A DNA stretch of 64,000 bases, taken from contig JBAIAA010000518.1 in the NCBI GenBank assembly GCA_037893245.1, positions 806,001 through 870,000 of the forward strand. Reading direction: 5' to 3'. The position numbers and the translations under genes were made by a program. The stretch comes from Crossaster papposus (taxonomy: Eukaryota; Echinodermata; Asteroidea; Velatida; Solasteridae). Below are positions 30,501 to 39,300 of this stretch, one piece after another. The notes under the pieces are model-generated. The model had not been told where the DNA came from, searched no databases, and worked only from the letters and a program-made list of their open reading frames with translations. The stretch's first letter is position 1. The number at the start of each line of letters is the position of its first letter.

Positions 30501-33500
30501 ACAGTTGTGAAATTCTGATTGTTCTTCACTGAAATGAAAACGAAGACACTTGATTCTTTCCGTACCAATGTCGAGTTTACTCTCGAGACCGTTTCAAGTG
30601 TTTGTAAAACGTGGTAAGAAAAGTGTTGAGGCAGATCTGACACCAAAGGAAACTAAATTTCACAGTGATTTGTGGTACACACAGGAACCAACCGCTTTGA
30701 AATAGTGGCATGCAGGAGGGGGAGGGGTATAGAAAAGTGGGAAGTGGGGGGGGGGGGGGGTTTGAGAGGGTGTTAGCAGCGCAATAATGATCAATGTGTT
30801 GGATATTCTCACTGCACGCAACCTCCTGCTGGGGACCTGCAGGGGATCTGTGGGGGATCTGTGGGGCGTGGGGGCCCTGTGGGGGGGAGGGGGGGGGGGG
30901 GGGAGGGGGGGAGTTTCTTATGGAGGACATGCGGGAGACCTACGGGGGACTGATGAACCTGTGGGGACCTGGTGGGGACCTGGTGGGGACCTGGTGGGGA
31001 CCTGCAGGGGTTTCTGCGGAGGACCTGCGGAGGACCTGCGGGGTTTTCTGCGGGGGTTTCTGCGGGGGTTTCTGCGGAGGACCTGCGGAGGACCTGCGGA
31101 GGACCTGCGGAGGACCTGCGGAGGGCCTGCGGAGGGCCTGCGGAGGGCCTGCGGAGGGCCTGCGGAGGGCCTGCGGAGGGCCTGCGGAGGGCCTGCGGAG
31201 GGCCTGCGGAGGGCCTGCGGAGGACCTGCGGAGGACCTGCGGAGGACCTGCGGAGGACCTATGAGGAACCTGCACGGGGAATCGACGGAAGACCTGGGAG
31301 GACCTGCGGGGGACCTGTGTGGGCCTTGTAAAGACTCCTGAGGATTGTGAAGGACTTGTGCGGCCCTACATGTATGTAGAACTGATGAGGTATTGTAATG
31401 AACTACACTCATCATGGCATTACCTAAGTCAGCACGCACTGCTCCTGTCTGGTACGCAGGTACGTAGGCGCCACTATTTGCAGCATTCAATCTCTTGATC
31501 TCTGTGGCAACAGAAAGATCGACAAAACATGGAAAGACTCAATCTTTGCACCAATACCGTTACATGCACGTCACTGACTATCTCATCGACTGACCTAATG
31601 AACAACTGATGAACTACTACGGTATGTCCGACTGAGTCACCTTTGAGCCGGGCAGTGCTATTGTATAGAAATCTGGCCCATTGCAAACATGTGTGCATTA
31701 CATTCAGTGTGTTGACCTCTAAACAAAAAAAATGTCCACACATTGCAGGTAGTGAAGACGTGTGGACTTGCCCCTGTCCAAAAGGACTTCTGAGGTAAAA
31801 TGGGGTTGGGTTTTATCTGTTGAAAAAAAAATGACACACTTACATGTAAGGTACTTGTAGGATACCCCATCTTACTTAATTTGAAAGTAAATGCTGATTG
31901 TAGGCATCCAGCAAAATGATTCAATCTTTGCCATCACATTGGGTGATGTCATCCGTATTAATAACCCTAACCATCCCAAATCATTGCAGGATTGTAAATT
32001 GCAGGATTGAGAGCACTGGAAGTTGATGCACTTGGGTGAGGTTACTTGGGTATTTATCCAAATGAGGATTTTGGAGGATTTAGAATATTTGTTACATTAT
32101 ACTTTCACAATGCTCATGCTCTATGCACTTTTTTTCCATAGAGCTCCAGTCAAGATGCAAGTTATGTGTCAAGGATAGAAATCTTGTGCAGACCCTTGTT
32201 GTATTAATAGGGCATTTATTTAGCAGCCGTTTGTTCCATGTTTGGCTGCTTTATACCTTAAGGGATCGTATACGTTTGGTAATTACTCCAAAAATTAATG
32301 GCAATCAAAACTTACTTGGTAAGAAGTACAGCAGCTTTGAATAGTATAATGCATTTTTAGAAACTTTTCACTTCGAACTACCACGGTTATGGAAAAAGAT
32401 ATCACTTTTTATCCCCCAAAATCTGAGAAGCGTTACTGCAGTGACGTTTCTCAGATTGTGTATTCCAATGCAGATTATTCTTCCTGCGCGGACATAAACG
32501 CTCCAGATTTTTGGCAATATCTCAAAATCGCTACCACCTTTTGAAATGAAATTTTTACAGGTTAGTTTTACGTTTTAACAAACAGTGGGTTCTAATTACC
32601 AAACGTATACGATCCCTTTAATGGTAAACCCACTGCAAGATTTTGTAGAATTCGGGCATTGGTCACCAGTAATAAAGATTGTGCAGGATTTTGCAGGATT
32701 CAGGTTGTGTGGAAAAAAAAAAAAATGTGGTAGGGAGTTAGGAATAAACTAGCCTTATTTTGGGGTTTCACCTTTTAAAGGGGGCTGTCCTTCAGTCCTG
32801 GAGGTCCCGGTCATGACGTTGCCTTTTTCAGACTGCCGTCCGTTTTCCTTCGGCGTGCCGTTACCAGCAACATTCTCCACTGGTATGTTCCAGGCCTTCT
32901 CTCCCGTGTCAGGTTGAGACTGGGGTCCCTTCAAAAACACCTCTGGCTCCGTGTAATTTAGGGAGACGTTTTGGAGATTCTGGCTGGGTGCAGATGTCGC
33001 ATACGGGGCGGATTTGACGGCAGTGACCTTGTCGTGATGATAGGATGGCGCGTCGTAAGGCAGGCAGCCTTGCGCCCGGGAAAGTCCCGATGCTCCTTGC
33101 GGATACGACTGGTTTCGTGAGTGGGATCCCGGTGCGTGCTGGGTACCGGTGTTTGCCTGGCTACCGGGAGCGACCAAGCGACCGTCGTTTTGGATCCGAA
33201 GCTGTTCCTGGAGTAGCTGGATCTTGTTTTGGAGTTCCTGGTTGCTGGACACTTGCTGGGCGGTGCCTTCACTTGAGCACGGAGCATAATTACCAGAGGT
33301 ACCCAACCCCGACTGATAGCTAGGGTTGCCAGTCTGCAGACCTTGATGGTAAGACTTGGCCATTTGGACAGGTTGGCGTGGACTACCGTCTTGCATAGGG
33401 TGTTCCTCCCCCGGATGTGACTGCAGCAGATCATGTGGTTGAGAGTATACTGTATACTGGCCTACTCGTTGTTGTTGCTGCGTGCTCGTAGGGCCATGGT

Positions 33501-34184
33501 AACCCGGGGGTGCCACTCCCTGTGGATTTTGGTAAAACTGCGGCGTACCTGCAGCCGGAAACGGCGGTACATGTACTGCTTGATGGGCTACAGAATCGAA
33601 GACAAAAACAAAGAAGGTTTAAAACTGTGAAGAGGTGAAAAAGATCGACTTCTTTGCTTCTGGATGATTGACAGATTGATTCCTTCGTGGTCAAGCCAGA
33701 GTGCATGGAGTGCCAAAAATGCAAGGGTGTGCTTCCCGGTACCATCGGCCTGAACCCGCCTCGGATCGCGTTTTGTTAAAAATAATCCCGCCCTCGACTC
33801 AGGGATGTTAAAAACAATCACGGAGCGAACTGGTTAAGAAAAGAGATTGGTCAGGGAAGGGATTAATATTTGATTGTTTGCCTACAATAAAAATGCCGCC
33901 GAAACTGGGGACAAACCTGATTTGTGCGCCTCCTCGAACGCCTCCACTCTCTGAGCGAGACGGTTTTGGTTGTGTTCCTCCAGCAACTGCTTGAGATTCT
34001 CAAGGTTATCTTCACTTAGCTTGTTCCGTTTTACCAGTTCCCGCAGCAGGTCGGTGCCGGAACTGATGGGGGTGCCTGCGTCAATCTCCAAGGTGAACGC
34101 CATCTCCTCTACGTCTTTTTTGTTGAGGCCCTTGGCGATCTCTCGGAGTAAGGACTGGTAGCTGGTGATTGCTGATTTTGCCAT
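27343..34184 (-). CDS. Death-effector-domain protein with C-terminal beta-rich domain (618 aa)
   Basis: Six exons on the minus strand: 34184-33917, 33587-32772, 31501-31424, 30528-30454, 29746-29363, 27578-27343. Every intron is phase 1 and the total is 1857 nt (618 codons plus TGA). Residues ~8-84 read as a death effector domain (SSGTDLLRELVKRNKLSEDN, RLAQRVEAFE), the FADD/caspase-8 interaction fold. Residues 90-361 are P/Q/S-rich and disordered, with a short coil at ~205-223 (NQELQNKIQLLQEQLRIQ). Residues ~413-618 form a beta-rich globular region (YTIKLSNNDLQLRCSAEV, AIVIERPATEERKFHF, GVVRVIFTPEK, ATILHGSSSQSF) that I cannot assign to a named family; it faintly recalls uncharacterised proteins with an IERP..KF.F pattern. 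The protein is probably a cytosolic adaptor, since no enzyme motif, signal peptide or membrane segment is seen. The start has good context (AAGCATGG). Confidence 0.85.
27739..28620. mobile_element. Foldback element with TAACGTCCG ends and ATCGATAT arrays
   Basis: TAACGTCCG at 27739 and CGGACGTTA at 28612-28620, each next to TATCGAT-rich sequence (ATCGATATATCGA). Lies in intron 5 of the DED gene and contains the GC palindrome at 28221-28304. Confidence 0.6.
28221..28304. repeat. 84-bp near-perfect palindrome
   Basis: GGCGCGCCGTCCGTTATCTG...GGGCGCCC, almost no loop, then the mirror GGGCGCCCTCAATAAGCCCA...GAACGGCG. Two mismatches seen in arms of about 38 bp; it would form a strong hairpin or cruciform. 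Confidence 0.85.
29004..29360. mobile_element. MITE family J abutting DED exon 5
   Basis: TTAGGCATAACAAAAAAATG at left; AACATAACATTTTTTTTGTT then ATGCC at right. Interior matches 20872-21237 in inverse orientation. Confidence 0.75.
29363..29746 (-). CDS. DED gene exon 5: core of beta-rich domain
   Basis: Acceptor ACATGCAG ends at 29747; donor GTAAGG at 29362. Encodes residues ~413-540: DCFENRPYQVRIPEGVHTEG, YTIKLSNNDLQLRCSAEVNY, GEWTVDPRGAIVIERPATEE, KFHFIDARRAPPGSG, VVRVIFTPEKK. Alternating hydrophobic pattern of a beta sandwich. The donor lies at the end of a MITE. Confidence 0.85.
29931..30001 (+). repeat. tRNA-like SINE head in DED intron 4
   Basis: ATAGCTCAGTTGGTAGAGCG and GCAGGTTCGAGTCCCGCC are canonical A and B boxes, and acceptor ends GGCAAG/CTTGCC pair. 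The anticodon stem does not pair, so this is a pseudo-tRNA or SINE head. Confidence 0.6.
30060..30194. repeat. Interspersed repeat H, second copy
   Basis: Near-identical to 15430-15565, in the same orientation. Confidence 0.75.
30454..30528 (-). CDS. DED gene exon 4 (25 codons)
   Basis: Acceptor CATTTCAG ends at 30529; donor GTAGGT at 30453. Encodes KNNQNFTTVPAQPMSEYARR and KQLI. Symmetrical phase 1-1, so skippable. Confidence 0.7.
30820..31320. repeat. 12-bp G-rich satellite in DED intron 3
   Basis: Units GGAGGACCTGCG, GGAGGGCCTGCG and GGGGACCTGGTG, about 30 copies with blocks of one variant. All frames stay open, creating long spurious ORFs on both strands. Confidence 0.9.
31424..31501 (-). 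CDS. DED gene exon 3 (26 codons)
   Basis: Acceptor CCACAG ends at 31502; donor TTAG|GTAATG at 31423. Encodes EIKRLNAANSGAYVPAY, then QTGAVRADL. Phase 1 on both sides, so it could be skipped without a frameshift. Confidence 0.7.
32258..32621. mobile_element. TTAA MITE family I, second copy
   Basis: TTAAGGGATCGTATACGTTT...AACGTATACGATCCCTTTAA; interior matches 16828-17224 with small deletions. Confidence 0.85.
32772..33587 (-). CDS. DED gene exon 2: disordered P/Q/S-rich linker
   Basis: Acceptor TCTGTAG ends at 33588. The frame stays open to a TAA at 32757-32755, but donor AAAAG|GTGAAA at 32771 restores phase 1 to exon 3, so splicing is preferred to termination. Encodes 271 residues rich in Gln, Pro, Ser and Gly. 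Read-through would give a short DED-plus-linker isoform. Confidence 0.78.
33718..33837. mobile_element. TTAA MITE family F, left-truncated
   Basis: Right half only (GTGTGCTTCCCGGTACCATC ... GAGCGAACTGGTTAA), in intron 1 of the DED gene. Confidence 0.75.
33917..34184 (-). CDS. DED gene exon 1: death effector domain
   Basis: ATG at 34184-34182, donor CAG|GTTTGT at 33916. Encodes residues 1-89: MAKSAITSYQSLLREIAKGL, then EEMAFTLEIDAG, DLLRELVKRNKLSEDNLENL and AQRVEAFEEAHKS. It aligns by eye over the full DED length, but where DEDs have the RxDL charge motif this protein has QNRL. Confidence 0.88.
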
Positions 34185-34219
34185 GCTTTAAGTAACTCGG
34201 ATGGCGGTCTGCTCCTCTT
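34185..34219 (-). other. Possible 5' UTR exon edge of DED gene
   Basis: Minus strand shows TTATTTGTGTTCAG|AAGAGG at about 34220-34219, a good acceptor 35 nt upstream of the ATG, so the 5' UTR may be spliced. Confidence 0.4.
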
Positions 34220-34268
34220 CTGAACACAAATAATATTCAAAGTAACACCATCATTACAGAACCGAGCC

Positions 34269-34424
34269 CAATCTTTTGACCCTAACCCTCCAGGGAATTT
34301 TGGCTAGAAACCCTGCCAGACACATCAGATTGCATACTTTGTCACATTGACTTGTGTGCAGAGTGCAGCAGGGTCAAGCAGTCACCACAGATGCACTGTG
34401 CTGGGTCTGGCAGGGTTAGGGTTA
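34269..34424. mobile_element. Repeat L with telomere-like AACCCTAACCCT ends
   Basis: About 155 bp: CCCTAACCCTCCAGGG ... CTGGCAGGGTTAGGGTT. An inverted copy is at 52515-52661. Confidence 0.75.
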
Positions 34425-34597
34425 ATGCATTTTCTGGAACCTCGGTTTCCGAGGTTCGACCGGGGAGGGGATCCACTTAACTCCAAATGCATTACGTAAC
34501 TGTAGCAAGTTCTAAGGACACAATGCTTTCTTTTCATAAAAACTATAGATTGATAGATGTGGTGAATTGTTCATTTCACCACAGAAGTACCTCCGTC

Positions 34598-34855
34598 TTA
34601 AAGGTAGTATACACCATTAGTAATTGCTTGAATTATCATGAATGGGTAGATTTGGGGGGTTGTATTTTATAGTAAATATCGTTTAACTGAGCTGTCCGAA
34701 GTTTTAGAGTCATTGATGACGAAAAAAAGCAAGAAAAACAGCGTTTGTTTTCAACCAGCGTCGAGCATTTATTCTTATGTTATCTTTGTTTTTTCGCGAT
34801 CGCCATCCGGCACCATTTGCGATCGATATCTGCAAATGGTGTATACTACCTTTAA
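34598..34855. mobile_element. TTAA MITE family D, internally deleted
   Basis: TTAAAGGTAGTATACACCAT at left and ATGGTGTATACTACCTTTAA at right; about 120 bp of the interior is missing. Confidence 0.85.
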
Positions 34856-34997
34856 TCTTCGTCGTCGACTTGTCTCTCGATCTGGTGGATTATCGAGTAT
34901 TTTTTTTAATTTTTTTTTGAGGGGCAAAGTTTGGCAAAAAGATTTTCTTTGTCTGATCTACATGTAGGACTAGCGAGCGAAATTTACAAATTTTTGA

Positions 34998-35026
34998 TTT
35001 TGTCTGTCGTTAAACGACAGACAAAA
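34998..35026. repeat. Short perfect hairpin
   Basis: TTTTGTCTGTCG-TTAA-CGACAGACAAAA; 12-bp arms in the divergent intergenic region. Confidence 0.7.
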
Positions 35027-35710
35027 TCCAAAATTTGAAAAAAGGAGTGAAAACGCCCCAATTATTGGGTCTAACTCTAAGGTAGGCCCTGTTTCTAAAT
35101 AGTTTAGGAAATTAATTTTATTTACAAATTATAATAAATTATTCATTGATTTGATGAAAAAAATTATTCAAGGCCTGACTGGTCCCATCATAAACCCCAT
35201 AGGTTTGTGCATCCATGCATTGCGAAGATACCGTTACCGTTAGTATATCACAGGAAGTCCAGTATTTTACAAACATTTTCATGGGGCTGTTTTGTCGGCC
35301 AGTTCACACCCAATCGATCGTCTTTCATACAAGAAAATGTCCTGACTGTTGAACAAAATTACCTGAATTACTCCGAAATCGAAAAGACGACAAAGATACT
35401 CGGACTTGAAAGGCAAGATTTGAGATGTAAAGTGTGATTCGTTTTGAGTCTGTCGTTGTAAATGTCATTTTGTTGAAGTTGTTGTTGCGAAACTTCCCAA
35501 CATTTTCGGGGGCTATACTTTCATGAAATTCCCTGTATAGTTTCTTGTAGTTATTTTTCTATAAATAACCTTTTTTTATAAACATCTCATTAAATATCTT
35601 AATTGGTTTAATACATAGTGTTCATATTTATATAGTTAATTAGGTTTATGAGATATTGTTGGGTGTTAAAATGAACTTTGTAGATAGGTATGTGCTCCCC
35701 CTGTACACAG

Positions 35711-35721
35711 GGGGAATCCCC
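35711..35721. promoter_or_regulatory. Palindromic NF-kappaB/Rel site
   Basis: GGGGAATCCCC is a perfect 11-bp palindrome matching the kappaB consensus GGGRNWYYCC. It lies 6 bp upstream of a TATA box in the divergent region between the DED and CHAT genes. Confidence 0.6.
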
Positions 35722-35727
35722 AGAAGC

Positions 35728-35736
35728 TATAAATAG
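35728..35736 (+). promoter_or_regulatory. TATA box, likely CHAT gene promoter
   Basis: TATAAATAG in plus orientation, 459 bp upstream of the chosen CHAT gene ATG. A start near 35757-35765 would be expected. E-box-like CACGTG (35754-35759) and ACGTCA follow. The 5' leader would contain upstream ATGs, so an additional leader intron or a nearer promoter is possible. Confidence 0.45.
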
Positions 35737-36194
35737 GGGCGTACTTTCCCAAACACGTGTACGTCAGCGCGTTCCCCAGACGACTTTTAACCACATGTAT
35801 GGCTTAGCCAAACCAAAACAGGGAACCGACTAAAACAATTCTCGGGATCGGCATGACGTCACCGGACCTTGTTTTGTTGTCTCTGATTTTGTCAGTGCTA
35901 CTGCTGGCTGTTTAGTTTATCCATAGAGCAAGGCTCTATGGTTTATCGCGCCCTCTGGACTCGAAGGGGAATGAATAAACCGGCAATGAATGGTGTTGTG
36001 GTCAATGCGAAAACAATCCAAATTATTAATAGTCACACAATACACCGACATTTATAAATTTCATTGTTGCAAATCTCCCACGTTACACCAGAAAAAAAAG
36101 TATTCATTTTTTTATGGCAGCATATATACATGTACGTACAACATCTACAACTAGTCGCCCGTTCCACACTTTCAAGCGTGAGGGCAGCTTCAAC

Positions 36195-36345
36195 ATGGCG
36201 GCTTCATCGTACACGTACATTCCGCAACTCTCTCTGAAGGATGCGCACATGAAGAGAATAGAGGCAATCATGGTGGATGCCGCTACGCAACAAGAGCGTC
36301 TTCTTGCAGAATACAGAGAAGAGAAATACGACACACTCTCTGTCG
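36195..36345 (+). CDS. CHAT gene exon 1
   Basis: ATG in context CAACATGGCGG. Encodes MAASSYTYIPQLSLKDAHMK, then QQERLLAEYREEKYDTLSV. Donor TCG|GTACTA at 36346 gives phase 1, which fits exon 2. Chosen by phase fit and coding look; the exact start is uncertain. Confidence 0.68.
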
Positions 36346-39300
36346 GTACTAAGTCTAAACGATTAGTCAGGATTCTTATGTATTTTCGTTCAATTTTTGT
36401 GTAGATTTGCTTATTCCTCCATGATTAAACTATACATTTTTGGAAACGTTAGGATATACTTAAAGGTAGTATACACCATTTGCAGATATCGAAAAAATTT
36501 ACTACCGAATTATTAAGAAATATCTTACTTATTTAAAAGTAAATAATGATTGTAGGCATCCAGCAAAATGAGGGCCCTAGATATCCTGTAATTGTTCCAA
36601 AAAATTGAATTGTATAAACCAAAATTCATTCTCGCCGTCCGGCGAGCGCGAAAAAACAAGGATAACATAAGAATAACTGCTCGACGCCGGTGGAAAACAA
36701 ACGCTGTTTTTCATGCTTTTCTCGGCATCCATGAATGTACAAATTCGGACAGGTCAGTTAAACGATATTTACTATAAAATACAACCCCCCAAATCCACCC
36801 ATTCCTGATAATTAAAAAAATTACCAATGGTGTATACTACCTTTAAAATGAAAACCAATGTTTACATTTGCTCTTAGGTTCTTTATGGCGGCCATCTTTA
36901 ATTTTTTTAATAAGCCAGTTTGATATTCCCGCTGCGCGTGTGCACATGGAGATTTTACGATTTTTTCCTTTGAGATAAACATTTCAGCGATTGCGTGCAA
37001 AAGCATAGCGGGGGTACCAGCGAATTTAAGGAGATCGTCGTGTTCTAAAGTTATTCAGTAACTTTTTTTTTTACGTTTTGGTGTTTTCAGGTGTTTTGTG
37101 TGGCCAAACTTTTGTTCGAACAAAGTTCCCATCGTCTTTTCGATTTCACACAAAATGCGGATTCGGTTACCACGTCCCCCATAGCCTTGTGTGCATTTGT
37201 CTGCCGTGTTTTAACCCAAGAGAAACATTGTTGAATCTTGTTGTGCACATAAAGTATGCGCAGTTGGAATGTCGAAGTGGCTTATTTTAATAGCATTTTG
37301 ATGACGTCATGATGATGTCACACATTTTTCACAATTGTGTGCATATGTCTATGACCCAATAAACATATTACAAAAAGAATTTTGAATTTATGATGTTCTG
37401 TTGATGAGATATTGCTTAAACTGTTAAAGGTCTAAAAATGAAACAAAATCATAACAAATCACACGATGACATCATCATGATGTCACTTCAATTTATATCT
37501 ATAACACATTCTGCCATACCTGCATACCAAGTTTGAACCCAATCGGACTTATACTTCAAGAGATGGACCTTTAATGTGACACCCAATGACTTTCCATGTG
37601 TCACGTCACATTAAAGAACCATTATTTTCAAAAGAACCTAAAAACAAATTATGTAAACATTGGTTTTCCTGTTGAGTATATCCTAACGTTTCCAAAAATG
37701 TATAGTTTAGCAAATCTACAAAAAAAGGGAACGAAACTTTCAATATGTAAATTATGAACCTAACTAGATCGTGTGTGCCCTTAACCAGTTCGCGCCGGGA
37801 TTATTTTAACAACGCCGAGCCGACGGGCGGGATTATTTTTAACGAAACTCGATCCCGGCGTGTTCAGGCTGATAGTGCCGGGAAGCACACCCACGCATTT
37901 CCGGCCTTGCGCGCTGCTGACATACATTTCCGAACTTGAACTTGGCGTGTTTATGCGTCATCCGTTTTGAATTTTGGGAAATGTTTGCGTTTATATACGT
38001 CATCCGGCGCGAACTGGTTAACCAGTTCGCGTCGGAGGACGTGTACGCACAGATTTTTCGAAATTCAAAACGGAAATATCTGTCGGCGACCAGCGAGCGA
38101 GGCTGGAATTGCTGGCCTGCATAAACTCGTCTCAGATCAAAGTTTGTACAAAAATAATCCTGTGGCTGTGTGCGGTCAATTTTAAGAAAATTCCGGCGCA
38201 AACTGGTTAACCAGTTCGTGCTGGGATTATTTTAACATCACCGAGCCGAGGGGCGGGATTATTTTTAATGAAACACGATCCGAAGCGGGTTCAGGCCGAT
38301 AGTGCCGGGAAGCACACCCACGCATTTCCGGCCTTGCTCGCTGCTGACAGACATTTCCGAACTTGAACTTGGCGTTTACGTACGTCATCCGGTGCGAACT
38401 GGTTAACACGTTATCAAACCTTGTTGAACAAGAAAACGAGTGATTTGACTTGTCTTGATCAAGTTCAGGGGCCAGTGCCATTTCATAGATCTGCTAAGCA
38501 TGAAAATTGGCTTTACAAAAAAAATAGTCTTGCCCACAAAGTTTGCAAAAACCAGCTGAATACCAGTCGCAAACAATATCCAGTACGTCTCCTGGGGCCG
38601 ATTTCACGAAACGCTAAGATGCGTCTTCTAGGAAGAGTAACTCGTCCCAACTCGCGACTCGTCCTAGGATCGATTTTAGGATCGATCAAATCTACCTATT
38701 CATGCTAATTCAAGCAATTACCAATGGTGTATCCTACTTTGAAGTGTCTTCACCCGTTAGAAGAACGTTAAAAATGGGGAACATGACAGCGTCCTGATGC
38801 AACCGCGCCAGGAGCCCATAGTTATATGAATAACATTCATGAATTGAGGCAGGCCCTCATTTTGTTATCGAGTCCAATTATAAAGTCACCAATGTTGAGT
38901 CCAAGTCCCAAGTCTGAGTTTGAAGTGTCTGAGTCTAAGTCGCCAATAATCTTACTCGAGTTAGACTCAACTTGGCCTTGAATGCAAGGCTGCGCTGTAT
39001 GCAACGTGTGATCGTCGCTATGCATGGCCCACCCTGTACTGTGCTGTACGCTACCGTGTCGGCCCGTGCATCTCTTCGTAAGAGACCACTCCCCGCTCGC
39101 GTGCTTTGTTAGAAGCACAGCTAGCCTTCTCAACAGCCAATCACAGACTGTTGGTTTGCGCCATGCTTCATTTCAGAATGACCAAACGGCTACTTGGAAT
39201 TTGCAAATTATGTTATTCAACGTGTCCGTTCAATCCAAGACCAATCGGATCTCGTGGATCGAAAGCAGCGCAGTCTCATTAACATATCTACATAATTAAC

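Noticed and set aside
30787..31490. Overlapping ORFs rich in Gly-Pro-Ala on plus and Ser-Ala-Gly-Pro on minus
   Set aside because: Produced by the 12-bp satellite in DED intron 3; only the short exon at 31424-31501 is real.
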